Source: Sphingobacteriaceae bacterium
GTDB lineage: Bacteria > Bacteroidota > Bacteroidia > B-17B0 > Aurantibacillaceae
DNA length: 64,000 nt
Assembly: GCA_016715905.1 (NCBI GenBank)
Contig: JADJXI010000017.1
Span: forward strand, 372,001 to 436,000
Direction: 5' to 3'
The notes beneath the pieces are model-generated. The model saw nothing but the letters and a program-made list of their open reading frames with translations. It was not told the origin of the DNA and did no database searches. Below, in pieces: positions 26,318 through 35,888 of the stretch. Numbering within the stretch: the first letter of the stretch is position 1; each line of letters starts with the position of its first letter. The position numbers and the translations under genes were made by a program.

Positions 26318-27907
26318 ATGATTCATAAAATTCAAATACAAACTTCACCGCAAAACGCAATTAACGAAAGTTTAATCAAACAACAAGTCAGAAATGAATT
26401 GGGACTTGATGAAGAAATTGATTTATCCATCAAAATTTCTAAACGAAGTGTTGACGCAAGAGGGAGGAAAATAAAAATTAATTTGAGCATTGAAGCGGCG
26501 GTGGATGAGGCGCTTTCGGAATTCGAATTCACGCCAATTTTTAAAGATGTTTCTAGTGCTAAAAAAAACTGTCACATAATTGGGGCAGGGCCCGCCGGAT
26601 TATTTGCGGCTTTACGTTGTTTAGAAAACGGCATAAAACCTATATTATTCGAAAGAGGGAAAACGGTAAAAGATCGAAGAAGAGATTTAGCGGCCATCAA
26701 TAAGGAACATCTTATTAATCCTGAAAGTAATTATTGTTTTGGAGAGGGCGGTGCCGGAACTTACAGCGATGGTAAACTTTACACGCGTTCAGGCAAAAGG
26801 GGAAGTATAGAGAAAATATTAAAATTATTTGTTTATCACGGAGCAAGTCAAGAAATATTAATAGATGCACATCCCCACATCGGAACCAATAAACTTCCTG
26901 CACTAATTGAGAATATCAGAAAAACTATTTTAGATTTTGGTGGAGAAATTTATTTTAATTCCAAACTCGAGGATATTGAGATTAAAAATAATATCATACA
27001 CGCTATACAGATAAAGGATCAATTTGAAATAAAACAACATGCCATCCAACAATTAATTTTAGCCACCGGTCATTCGGCTAGAGACATTTATGAGCTATTA
27101 AATAAAAAAGGAGTTTTGTTGGAAATGAAGCCTTTTGCCATTGGCGTGCGGGTAGAACATAGTCAATCTTATGTAGACGCGATACAATACCACTGTAATT
27201 CAGAAAATGAACTTAAAGATATTCGTGAATATTTGCCTGCCGCTTCTTACTCGTTAGTGGAGCAGGTAAATGGAAGAGGGGTGTATTCCTTTTGTATGTG
27301 TCCCGGCGGTATTATTGCACCCTGCGCAACAGCTCAAGAAGAAATTGTTACAAACGGATGGAGTCCCAGTAAAAGAAACAATCCCTATGCCAATAGCGGT
27401 ATTGTAGTTGGGGTAAATGAAAAAGATTTTGAACCCTATAAAGAATACGGTGCGCTTGCGGGATTAGAATTTCAAAAATATTTTGAACACAAGGCCTGGA
27501 TATTTGGGGGTAAAACACAAACTGCTCCCGCACAAGCTTTGGCGGATTTTGTTCAGCAAAAACAAAGTTCAGTTTTGCCTACATGCAGCTACGTGCCGGG
27601 AGTAAAAAGTGTTGACATGCACGAATTGTTAGAAAAAGAACTAAGCAATGCGCTTAAGCTTGGATTTAAAAGTTTTGATAAAAAAATGAGAAATTACGTA
27701 ACCAATGAGGCTGTAATTGTTGGCGTTGAGTCACGCACTTCAACTCCGGTTCGAATTCCACGCGATAAAGAACTGTGCGCACACCCTCAGATTAGAAATT
27801 TATATCCATGTGGGGAAGGCGCCGGGTTTGCAGGCGGAATAGTTAGTGCTGCAATGGACGGGGAAAGATGTGCTGATGCAATATTAAATTTTGAAATAAA
27901 AAAATGA
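26318..27907 (+). CDS. FAD-dependent oxidoreductase (COG2509-like)
   Basis: 529 residues. An N-terminal ~85-residue segment (KRSVDARGRKIKINLSIE) precedes a Rossmann FAD motif, CHIIGAGPAGLFAALRCLENG. After it come GEGGAGTYSDGKLYTR, ILATGHSARDIYELL, VYSFCMCPGGIIAP and a C-terminal LYPCGEGAGFAGGIVSAAMDG. This matches the uncharacterised family of FAD-dependent dehydrogenases often annotated as NAD(P)/FAD-dependent oxidoreductase; the substrate is unknown. The stop overlaps the start of the next gene by 4 bases (ATGA), so the two are translationally coupled and probably act together. Confidence 0.88.
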   Translation: MIHKIQIQTSPQNAINESLIKQQVRNELGLDEEIDLSIKISKRSVDARGRKIKINLSIEAAVDEALSEFEFTPIFKDVSSAKKNCHIIGAGPAGLFAALRCLENGIKPILFERGKTVKDRRRDLAAINKEHLINPESNYCFGEGGAGTYSDGKLYTRSGKRGSIEKILKLFVYHGASQEILIDAHPHIGTNKLPALIENIRKTILDFGGEIYFNSKLEDIEIKNNIIHAIQIKDQFEIKQHAIQQLILATGHSARDIYELLNKKGVLLEMKPFAIGVRVEHSQSYVDAIQYHCNSENELKDIREYLPAASYSLVEQVNGRGVYSFCMCPGGIIAPCATAQEEIVTNGWSPSKRNNPYANSGIVVGVNEKDFEPYKEYGALAGLEFQKYFEHKAWIFGGKTQTAPAQALADFVQQKQSSVLPTCSYVPGVKSVDMHELLEKELSNALKLGFKSFDKKMRNYVTNEAVIVGVESRTSTPVRIPRDKELCAHPQIRNLYPCGEGAGFAGGIVSAAMDGERCADAILNFEIKK

Positions 27908-29580
27908 ATGTAAGTCAAGCTATATCAGAACTTAAATCAACCCTTTCGGTTTTTACCGAAGAGTCCATTAAAAAGAAATCGGCATTACTGAAGAGAATTG
28001 CTAAGTCTAAAATACTTCTGAAAACAGACGCAAAACTGTATTATGAAACTTTAATTTTTATGGCGGCGCACGCCAACAATGATAAAGCACATAAAGAAGC
28101 AGTTGCAGAAATAAACAGAATTGAAATAGCAATAGCCGAAAAAGAAGGTTTTCTTGAAAAAGTAAGCGGTTCGGGTATTTTAAACAGCCCGGTTAGGGGT
28201 GCGTTTAGTTATACTTTGGTGTGCTGGTTATTAAATAATTTTCCTGACGACATTTATTTATATTCTTTCGGTAATGGAGTTCATCCAAGAGAAATTATAA
28301 AGAACAATCTTTTTCCAACTGAATTTGAATTAAGCTTAAATGAAAAACTAACTGCAGAAAAATGGATTGAAGTGGCAAGTGGAAAAAAGAACAAAAGCGA
28401 ACAGATACAGTGGTTAATATCAAATTTTAACGCGTTAAAATGTACTTCCTTAATCCGCGATAATTTGTTTGAATCCATGCAGCTCTTTATTGAAGTAAAA
28501 TCTTCAAATCCGCTTTTTTCTTTGGCCGGCTGCAAATTAAACAAAAAAAAATTTTTTTATCACAAAGAGGAATTGCTGAAAAAAATAGATTTTAATAAGA
28601 TTATTAAAGAAAAAATAAAGCACAGCAAAACCCTAAACGATAAGGAAAAATGGCATGTTGTAAATGTATCAAGGGCTATTTTACTATTATTAAACAGAGA
28701 AACAGATCCAATAACATATTGTGATACTAATGAAAAACACCAACTCCAACTTGTGGAATTAAATCGGGGTTTGAGTATTGCTTTTTTCAGCGCTGAGCCC
28801 TCAAGAAGGCTGCCCTATGAATCTTACATCGGATTTATGATGTATAAAAATGGTTATCCGATTTCATATGGTGGCGCTTGGTTGTTTGGAAAAAGAGCCT
28901 TAATTGGAATTAATATTTTTGAATGGTTTCGTGGGGGCGAGTCGGCATTCTTATTTGCTCAGTTAATTCGGTCCTATCATCAGGTTTTTGGCGCAAGCTA
29001 TTTTGAGGTTGAACCTTATCAGTTTGGAAAAGGAAACCCCGAAGGAATAAATTCCGGAGCGTTTTGGTTCTATTATAAATTCGGCTTTAAACCCGTTAAT
29101 CTCCAACTAAAAAAATTGGCCGAAGAAGAAGCAAATAAAATTTTTACAGTAAAAGGATATAGATCTTCAAAAAGTACATTAAAAGCATTTACTAAGTCCA
29201 ATATTTATGTTCAATTAAAGAACGATCAAATTACATTAAATCCAATTGTGTTTAGTAATTATATTACAATGCAAATTACATCTCAGTTTAAAGGAGACAG
29301 ACAAAATGCAAGTGCTGAAATTAACACAAAACTAAATCAAGCGGGTATTAACCAAAGAGGAAACAAGAATGCTTATGCTCAATGGTCTTCACTCATTTAT
29401 TTCTGTATAAACTTAAATAAGCTATCCAAAAAGAATATACGTGATATAAATCAATTAATCGTTTTAAAAGAAGAAAACGAATTTGAATATGTAAAAGCCT
29501 TAGTAAACTTTAACATCGAGCCGTTATTAAAACCTGAGTTTATAAACTATTACAAAAAAAAATACCCCAATTTACGTTAA
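27904..29580 (+). CDS. Uncharacterised protein with GNAT-like central region
   Basis: 558 residues with no signal peptide. The first ~110 residues are helical and charged. Residues ~270-400 read like a GNAT acyltransferase fold: YIGFMMYKNGYPISYGGAWLF, then RGGESAFLFAQLIRSYHQVFG (the acyl-CoA loop position), then GAFWFYYKFGFKPVN. The C-terminal ~150 residues are Lys/Asn-rich and unassigned. Bacteroidota have similar proteins annotated only as hypothetical. The ATGA overlap with the FAD oxidoreductase suggests the two are made together, perhaps as oxidation and acyl-transfer steps on one substrate; that is inference. No standard domain could be confirmed. Confidence 0.7.
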   Translation: MNVSQAISELKSTLSVFTEESIKKKSALLKRIAKSKILLKTDAKLYYETLIFMAAHANNDKAHKEAVAEINRIEIAIAEKEGFLEKVSGSGILNSPVRGAFSYTLVCWLLNNFPDDIYLYSFGNGVHPREIIKNNLFPTEFELSLNEKLTAEKWIEVASGKKNKSEQIQWLISNFNALKCTSLIRDNLFESMQLFIEVKSSNPLFSLAGCKLNKKKFFYHKEELLKKIDFNKIIKEKIKHSKTLNDKEKWHVVNVSRAILLLLNRETDPITYCDTNEKHQLQLVELNRGLSIAFFSAEPSRRLPYESYIGFMMYKNGYPISYGGAWLFGKRALIGINIFEWFRGGESAFLFAQLIRSYHQVFGASYFEVEPYQFGKGNPEGINSGAFWFYYKFGFKPVNLQLKKLAEEEANKIFTVKGYRSSKSTLKAFTKSNIYVQLKNDQITLNPIVFSNYITMQITSQFKGDRQNASAEINTKLNQAGINQRGNKNAYAQWSSLIYFCINLNKLSKKNIRDINQLIVLKEENEFEYVKALVNFNIEPLLKPEFINYYKKKYPNLR

Positions 29581-29614
29581 GTTAATCCATGAAATTATTA
29601 GAACTTTGTATTAG

Positions 29615-32600
29615 ATGGTGAGTAAGATGATTAATAGATTCTGGCTGTATATATTATTCTTGTTATACTATAATGGTACACAAGCCCAAGATCATGGATT
29701 TTTTAATCAAGTTTGGCTTGAGGAGGGCCTTTCTCAAAGTAGTATAAATTCTATACTTCAGGATAAAAATGGTTTTGTATGGTTCGCCACACAAGATGGT
29801 TTAAATCGATACGATGGAAGGGTTATCGATCATTTCAACTTTAAACCTTTTGCAAAAGAATCTATTTCCGGCGACGATGTTTTTTCAATGTGTCAAAGAG
29901 GAGACCAATTGTTTTTATTAAATGATAAGGGGCTGGATGCTATTAACCAAATAAATCTTAAAATAATAAATTACAAAAATTCTCAAATCAATAACCAGCC
30001 GGTTTATTTTAGGATATGGAATATTAATGATCAAATCTATTTATCCAATCGCGAAGGTTTATTTACCTGCGAAATAAAAGACACCACTTTTATTACTAAG
30101 CCGCTGGAGTTTAAAGATTCAGTTGAAATAGTACATCCATTTGTGCTTTCCATTTGTCAAACTGAAAGCGGAAACACCTACGCCTCAACCAACCGTGGAT
30201 TATTTATTAATAAGAAAGGAACAAAGTTGTTTAAGAAAATAGCAAATCCCTTATTACCTAAAGCTTCACACGACGAAATTTACTCCTGTCTTACTTCTTC
30301 CCAAAATAAAATACTTTTTGCCAACGCAAAACAATTATTCTGTTTAAACGAAACTAAAAATTCAATCACCAGCTTAAGCCTGGAAGCGTACAACTCTATT
30401 TCTTGCATTACGGTTGATAAAAGAAATAATATTTGGTTGGGAACTTCACTCCACGGCCTTTTTCTTATTAAGGACGGATTAAATGACTCATTAAGCATTG
30501 ACCGACATTTTAGTAAAACAAACTCAAGGTTTGGCCTACAAAGCAATCAAATTACAAGCTTATATCAAAATAGCAAAAATAACAGCGATGTGGTGTGGAT
30601 TGGAACCAGAGACGCCGGCGCTTTTAATTACAGCTATTCAAAAAATTCATTCTCCATTCCAACATCATTTGTAAACACGTCCGACCCAAACTTTTTTGGA
30701 ATAACCAAAGATAAAGATGGAATAATTTGGGCCGGATATAATTCAGGGATATTAAAGCTTAACCGAGAAAAGAAGGCCTACTCACTTATTTCGTTATCAG
30801 AGCCACTCAAAAGATTAAACAGGCCGGTAGAAGCATTGTGTACCGATAAAGAAAATAGAGTTTGGTTTGGCTATGGTAATAGTTTGTATTTGATGGACAA
30901 ACAGAATAATATTTATATTCAAAAAATAGAACAACTTATTCCTGGCAAAAATAATCAGGTTTCTAAAATTAGCGTGCTCAATGAAAACGAGCTGTTAATT
31001 TGTACTGCAAAAGGATTGGTTAAGTATAATATTAAATCCAATGAAACAAAAATAACTGACGAAGTAATTGTTGCCGATAATCCGGTAAAAATCGAAAACG
31101 TGATTTCTTTTTTATCTGATTCAAAAGAAAATTGGTGGTTCGGAGGAGCAGCAGGCGTTTATTGCATAAGAAAAGACGGTGGCACATTTATTTTACGCCA
31201 TAATAATAGCGACTCAAATAGCATTCTTTCAAATCGGGTTTTAGATATAAAAGAATCTGCTGATGGAAATATAGTTTTAGCTACAACAAAAGGGTTAAGT
31301 GTAATTAATTCTAAAGGGGAAAAAATTAAAAACATATTTTCGGATAAAAACCTGAGCAATAATTTTATTTACGGGATTTTAAATGATGATTCCGGAAAAT
31401 TTTGGCTGAGCACAAACTACGGACTTTCTGTTTACAACCCAACAACTGAAAAATTTAAAAGTTATTCCGCGTCCGATGGTATTTTTATTAACGAATTTAA
31501 CTCTAATGGATTTTATAAGGCAGAAGATGGAGAATTGTTGTTCGGCGGATTAGGCGGGATAGTAAGTGTTTATCCTCAAAAACAGGTATTAAATAAAAAT
31601 GTTTCATCAATCATTTTAAGAAGAATTAGCACTCCGGCATTTCAAAACGTTGATCCCGGTGTTAAATTGAATATTCCCTATTGGCAAAATGATATTTATT
31701 TTGAATTTTCTATACCTGATTTTTCAGGCGAAAATAATATTGATTTGTACTATCGATTTAAAAATAGAGATACAAATTTAATTAAGGTCAATACTTCTAA
31801 ATTATTTACACTTTCTTTTATTAACATAGCGCCCGGAAGTTATAACCTCGAAGTTATTGCCATAAACAAAGAGGGCGCCAAGTCTGCTCCTTTTAATTAT
31901 AGTTTTTCGGTTTCAGAGCCCTTTTGGTCAACCTGGTGGTTTTATTTGATACTGGTAGCATTCACCGTTATATTAAGTTGGCTTATTTACCGAACAAGAT
32001 TACGTCGTAAAATAGAATATATTCAACAAATAGAAATTATACGAAAAGAGGAAAGCGAAAAAGTAAGAAAAGCCGCCGCGCTGGATTTGCATGATGAGTT
32101 TGGAAACGGTCTTACCAGAATATCCATGCTTATTGAAATGATAAAGCTTCAAATGAATAAAGAAAACGGCGAAGCAAATAAACTTTTAGAAGTTATTTCT
32201 CAAAACACCGGAAGATTATATCAGGGCACTAAAGATTTTATTTGGTCGATTAACCCGGGAAAAGATAATATTTATGAAATTGTAATCCGTATAAAAGATT
32301 ATGCCGATGAGGTTTTGTACGGCACAAATATTAATTTTAAACAGGAAGGCTTGCTTGATGAATATAAAAATATTAGGCAAACTCCCACAGCCGGTAGAAA
32401 CATTACCATGATTTTTAAGGAATGTCTTTCAAACATTTTAAAACACGCAAAGGCAAACGAAATTTCATTTAGTATTCAAAAAGAAAGCGATCGCGTAAAA
32501 CTAATTTTAGAAGATAATGGGGTGGGCTTTGAAATGAAAGATTATAAAAATAGTTTCGGTATAAGCAATATGTATCAAAGAGCCATGAGATCATCAGCCG

Positions 32601-32689
32601 AACTTAAAATAGATTCTGTACTAACAAAAGGAACAAAAACAACAGTAATTATTAATATTAACGCAACAAATAACGAAAGCCATGACTAA
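29615..32689 (+). CDS. Propeller-type sensor histidine kinase (Reg_prop, Y_Y_Y, HisKA_3)
   Basis: 1024 residues. A signal peptide (~1-24, ending TQAQ) leads to a periplasmic double beta-propeller of Reg_prop repeats (~30-690; for example GFVWFATQDGLNRYDG, GKFWLSTNYGLSVYNP). Then come a Y_Y_Y Ig-like domain (~715-775), a membrane helix (~777-797), a HisKA_3 dimerisation domain with the phospho-His in ALDLHDEFGNGLTR (~825) and a HATPase with EDNGVGFEM (~967). Related proteins sense polysaccharides or other envelope signals. Unlike Bacteroides hybrid systems, it has no fused receiver/AraC output. The response regulator gene overlaps its end by 8 bases. Confidence 0.93.
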   Translation: MVSKMINRFWLYILFLLYYNGTQAQDHGFFNQVWLEEGLSQSSINSILQDKNGFVWFATQDGLNRYDGRVIDHFNFKPFAKESISGDDVFSMCQRGDQLFLLNDKGLDAINQINLKIINYKNSQINNQPVYFRIWNINDQIYLSNREGLFTCEIKDTTFITKPLEFKDSVEIVHPFVLSICQTESGNTYASTNRGLFINKKGTKLFKKIANPLLPKASHDEIYSCLTSSQNKILFANAKQLFCLNETKNSITSLSLEAYNSISCITVDKRNNIWLGTSLHGLFLIKDGLNDSLSIDRHFSKTNSRFGLQSNQITSLYQNSKNNSDVVWIGTRDAGAFNYSYSKNSFSIPTSFVNTSDPNFFGITKDKDGIIWAGYNSGILKLNREKKAYSLISLSEPLKRLNRPVEALCTDKENRVWFGYGNSLYLMDKQNNIYIQKIEQLIPGKNNQVSKISVLNENELLICTAKGLVKYNIKSNETKITDEVIVADNPVKIENVISFLSDSKENWWFGGAAGVYCIRKDGGTFILRHNNSDSNSILSNRVLDIKESADGNIVLATTKGLSVINSKGEKIKNIFSDKNLSNNFIYGILNDDSGKFWLSTNYGLSVYNPTTEKFKSYSASDGIFINEFNSNGFYKAEDGELLFGGLGGIVSVYPQKQVLNKNVSSIILRRISTPAFQNVDPGVKLNIPYWQNDIYFEFSIPDFSGENNIDLYYRFKNRDTNLIKVNTSKLFTLSFINIAPGSYNLEVIAINKEGAKSAPFNYSFSVSEPFWSTWWFYLILVAFTVILSWLIYRTRLRRKIEYIQQIEIIRKEESEKVRKAAALDLHDEFGNGLTRISMLIEMIKLQMNKENGEANKLLEVISQNTGRLYQGTKDFIWSINPGKDNIYEIVIRIKDYADEVLYGTNINFKQEGLLDEYKNIRQTPTAGRNITMIFKECLSNILKHAKANEISFSIQKESDRVKLILEDNGVGFEMKDYKNSFGISNMYQRAMRSSAELKIDSVLTKGTKTTVIININATNNESHD

Positions 32690-33302
32690 ACGAATTACAA
32701 TAGTAGAAGACGATAGCATTATTAGAAATGCTTTTGTCACCTTAATTAAACAAGATAAGAAATACGAGGTAATTAACGCGTATTCAGACGCTGAGTCTGC
32801 TATTAAGAATATTAAAACCGACGAGCCGGATATTTGTTTGATGGATATTGAGCTTCCCGGCATGAATGGAATAGTAGCTATTTCTAAAATTAAAGCTATA
32901 CGGCCACAAACGCAAGTAGTGGTAGTAACTGTATATGAAAATGACGATTTAGTTTTTAAGGCACTTTGCGAAGGGGCTTCGGGCTATCTAACAAAAAACA
33001 TGCCGCTTAATAAATTAATAGATTCATTGCAGGAATTAGAAAACGGTGGCGCCCCCATGAGCACTAACGTGGCCCGTATGGTGGTACAGTCTTTTCATAA
33101 AAATCGCCAATCGCCTCTTTCCAATCGAGAGTTGGAAGTGCTGGAATTATTGTCCAGCGGAAAAAGTTATTCAACAATTGCCGATCAACTTTTTGTAGAT
33201 AAAGAAACTATTAAGTCACACATTAAAAATATTTATTTAAAACTGGAAGTACACTCAAAGGCAGAAGCCATCGAAAAGGCTAAAAAAAGCAAATACATTT
33301 AA
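32682..33302 (+). CDS. NarL/LuxR-family response regulator
   Basis: 206 residues. A receiver domain (~1-120) with Asp55 in CLMDIEL and Lys in YLTKNM is followed by a LuxR-type helix-turn-helix (~140-206: LSNRELEVLELLSSGKSYSTIADQLF ... KSHIKNIYLKL). It overlaps the propeller kinase by 8 bases and is its partner; HisKA_3 kinases are known to pair with this regulator class. A strong terminator hairpin follows at 33381. Target genes are not evident in the window. Confidence 0.95.
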   Translation: MTKRITIVEDDSIIRNAFVTLIKQDKKYEVINAYSDAESAIKNIKTDEPDICLMDIELPGMNGIVAISKIKAIRPQTQVVVVTVYENDDLVFKALCEGASGYLTKNMPLNKLIDSLQELENGGAPMSTNVARMVVQSFHKNRQSPLSNRELEVLELLSSGKSYSTIADQLFVDKETIKSHIKNIYLKLEVHSKAEAIEKAKKSKYI

Positions 33303-33380
33303 TGATTTTTTCACGTATATAGGGTGAGCATTAGGAATAGTAAATACATTAATTTTACAATAGTTTTTTAATGTTATTAA

Positions 33381-33433
33381 AGTCCGACTTAAACAGCGCG
33401 CTTCTTGCGGTTGGTTGAGTCGGGCTTTTTTTG
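33381..33433 (+). terminator. Intrinsic terminator after the LuxR regulator
   Basis: A 12-base-pair stem, AGTCCGACTTAA (33381-33392) with TTGAGTCGGGCT (33415-33426), includes two G-U pairs. It is closed by a 22-base apex that can form a further short GC stem, and is followed by a T-rich run (TTTTTTTG). It separates the two-component operon from the trpS promoter. Confidence 0.75.
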
Positions 33434-33436
33434 TTA

Positions 33437-33468
33437 TTGCGGCCACATCTTTTTATTTTGTATTTTTG
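33437..33468 (+). promoter_or_regulatory. Bacteroidota-type promoter for trpS
   Basis: TTG (33437-33439), a 21-base spacer, then TATTTTTG (33461-33468), 9 bases before the trpS ATG. Both elements and the spacing fit the TTG/TAnnTTTG consensus. It lies just behind the upstream terminator. Confidence 0.6.
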
Positions 33469-33477
33469 TTTGAAATT

Positions 33478-34449
33478 ATGAAAAGAGTACTTACGGGAAT
33501 TCAAAGCACCAACGTGCCGCATTTGGGAAATGTGTTGGGCGCAATACTTCCTGCAATAGCAATGAGCAACGAAAAAGAAACGGAAAGTTTTTTATTTATT
33601 GCGGATTTGCATACACTCACATCTCAAAAAGATCCTCAGTTTATTAGAAACAGTACTTACGCTACAGCGGCTGTTTGGTTGGCCTGTGGTCTGGATGTTT
33701 CCAAAACTGTTTTCTATAGGCAAAGCAAAGTTCCGCAAGTAACAGAACTAACTTGGTATTTAAACTGTTTTACGCCGTACCCCATGTTAGCAAACGCTCA
33801 TTCGTTTAAAGACAAAAGTTCAAAGCTGTCAGATGTGAATGCCGGATTATTTACTTATCCCGTATTGATGGCCGCTGACATTTTGTTGTATGATGCTCAC
33901 TTTGTTCCCGTGGGAAAAGACCAGGTACAACATTTGGAAATGACAGCCGATATAGCCGGGGCCTTTAACAGAAAAGTAGGCACTGAAGTATTTGTTATTC
34001 CTCAGGCTAAAACAGATGAACGCGTAATGGTTGTGCCCGGAACAGACGGTCAGAAAATGAGTAAATCTTACAATAATTTTATTAATATCTTCCTTCCGGA
34101 AAAGGAACTTAAAAAAATTATTATGAGCGTTGTTAGCGATAGTAAAAGTTTGGAGGACCCTAAAGATCCGGATACAGATAATACTTTTAAATTGTTTTCG
34201 CTTTTAGCAACAAAGGAACAAACCAGTGAAATGCGAGAAAATTATTTAAAGGGCGGATATGGTTACGGTCATGCAAAAACAGCGCTTTTCGAATTAATTT
34301 TAAATAAGTTTTCTAAAGAAAGAGAAGAGTATAATCGCTTAATGAGTAAAACGGAACTTTTAGAAAATGCGCTTTTAATTGGTGAACAAAAAGCTAATGA
34401 TATAGCAAACGCCAAACTAAAACTAATTAGAAGTTTAATTGGATACTAA
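33478..34449 (+). CDS. trpS: Tryptophanyl-tRNA synthetase
   Basis: 323 residues, a normal length for this class Ic synthetase. RVLTGIQSTNVPHLGN holds the HIGH-like motif (PHLGN). YPVLMAADILLYDAHFVPVGKDQVQHLEMTADIA is the tryptophan/adenylate region, and KMSKSYNN is a perfect KMSKS loop. The reading frame is open further upstream, but the ATG at 33478 matches the family and lies just after a good promoter. A small inverted repeat (AAGCGGCTCCGCTT) follows the stop but lacks a T-run. Confidence 0.97.
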   Translation: MKRVLTGIQSTNVPHLGNVLGAILPAIAMSNEKETESFLFIADLHTLTSQKDPQFIRNSTYATAAVWLACGLDVSKTVFYRQSKVPQVTELTWYLNCFTPYPMLANAHSFKDKSSKLSDVNAGLFTYPVLMAADILLYDAHFVPVGKDQVQHLEMTADIAGAFNRKVGTEVFVIPQAKTDERVMVVPGTDGQKMSKSYNNFINIFLPEKELKKIIMSVVSDSKSLEDPKDPDTDNTFKLFSLLATKEQTSEMRENYLKGGYGYGHAKTALFELILNKFSKEREEYNRLMSKTELLENALLIGEQKANDIANAKLKLIRSLIGY

Positions 34450-34567
34450 GCGGCTCCGCTTAAATCAACTTCTTGCCTTTCATATTTTTTATCATTTAGT
34501 TGGGAATATTTTTAGGAAACTATTCATTTAATCTTCTTTTATCGTAATTTTAAGTAAGATTTTTATA

Positions 34568-35860
34568 GTGAAAAAGCTTATTGTTATATTCTTGTTTTTT
34601 CTGTATTCGTTTACCAATGCTCAAAATTTAGTGGGTAATCCAAGTTTTGAAACAACATCAGGTTGTGGGGGTAATGGACAAATGCCACAAGCCACCGGGT
34701 GGAGTGCGCCTCCTGGCGGAATTACCATTGCAGACTTATATACTCCTTGCGCCAGTACAGGAGTAACTTGTTCAAATTTTAATACAGCAGGAAGTATGGC
34801 CGGCTGCTCCAACCCCTGTACAGGAGATAAGTATACCGGCCAAATTGCGTATTATACTGCATGTACAAATTGCAGAGAATATTTAAGGCGACAATTAGTT
34901 TCACCATTGGTAGCGGGTACAACTTATTTTTTATCATTTCATACCAAGTTGGCACCTTATGCGCGTTATGGGGTAAATAGAATGGGGATGCATGTTGCAA
35001 CTACCTCTTTAGCGCAACCCAGTTCTAATCAACCCATCCTTGTCACGCCTCAAATAGAAGCCGGTTTAATAACTGACAAAGTAAACTGGACTCAGGTTAG
35101 CGGAACATTTGTTGCCGCCGGCGGAGAAAATTATGTAACTATTGGCGTAAACTATAATAATGCCAGTTTAACCATATTTAATTTTGGTAGCTCTGCAAGT
35201 AGCTGTGCTTTAGCAAACGCTGCAGCTTATTATTTGGTAGATAATGTTTGGATTGCCCCTGTGGCTGCAGGCCTACCCCCAACCTGTGCTCCGAATAGCA
35301 CAACTTGTCCAGTTATTTTACCAATTCATTTGTTGAATTTTTCCGCCGTATTTTCGAATGATATTGTTAACCTAAATTGGACAACCGCATCTGAAACAGA
35401 TAATAATTTTTTTACGGTTGAGCGATCAATTGATGGAATTAATTTCGAAAAGCTAAACACAATAAACTCCAAAGGCAAATTTAATCAGTCCTATCAAACA
35501 TCGGATATTAACCCGCACAAAGGCGTTTCTTATTATAGATTAAAACAAACCGATTTTAATAATTCATTTTCTTATTCTAATATTCAGGCAGTAAATTCAG
35601 ACGAAGCGCTATTAGAATTAAACGTTATGCCTAATCCGGCTGAGGATAAAATTGCTGTTACTTTTAATTCAAATAACAATTTGATTTCTATTTTAGAAGT
35701 ATATGATATACTTAATAAACTTGTGTTTAAAAAGGAAATTGAAATTGTTTCGGGAAATAATTTTCACGAACTTGATTTAACCACACTTAACAAAGGACTT
35801 TATTTTGTTAGGCTCCAGGGAAATGAATCAATCCGTCAGATAAAGTTTATAAAAAACTAA
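34568..35860 (+). CDS. Secreted protein with T9SS type A C-terminal sorting domain
   Basis: 430 residues. A signal peptide (VKKLIVIFLFFLYSFTNAQ) starts from GTG at 34568. The N-terminal half (~20-240) begins NLVGNPSFETTSGC and is rich in Cys, Gly, Thr and Ala, in the style of a carbohydrate-binding or adhesin jelly-roll. A linker then leads to a fibronectin-like segment (NLNWTTASETDNNFFTVERSIDG) and a type A sorting domain (LNVMPNPAEDKI ... LNKGLYFVRLQGNESIRQIKFIKN). It should be exported by T9SS and displayed on the cell surface. The upstream half resembles other Bacteroidota surface proteins with the opening NPSFE. The ligand is unknown. Confidence 0.88.
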   Translation: MKKLIVIFLFFLYSFTNAQNLVGNPSFETTSGCGGNGQMPQATGWSAPPGGITIADLYTPCASTGVTCSNFNTAGSMAGCSNPCTGDKYTGQIAYYTACTNCREYLRRQLVSPLVAGTTYFLSFHTKLAPYARYGVNRMGMHVATTSLAQPSSNQPILVTPQIEAGLITDKVNWTQVSGTFVAAGGENYVTIGVNYNNASLTIFNFGSSASSCALANAAAYYLVDNVWIAPVAAGLPPTCAPNSTTCPVILPIHLLNFSAVFSNDIVNLNWTTASETDNNFFTVERSIDGINFEKLNTINSKGKFNQSYQTSDINPHKGVSYYRLKQTDFNNSFSYSNIQAVNSDEALLELNVMPNPAEDKIAVTFNSNNNLISILEVYDILNKLVFKKEIEIVSGNNFHELDLTTLNKGLYFVRLQGNESIRQIKFIKN

Positions 35861-35888
35861 AGGAGGATTGATTTATTCAGCTTATTAA

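Noticed and set aside
33312..33325. A third parS-like site (TTTCACGTATATAG).
   Set aside because: Only one half-site matches; the CACGTG core is broken.
34447..34463. Terminator after trpS (AAGCGGCTCCGCTT).
   Set aside because: The stem is short and not followed by a T-run.
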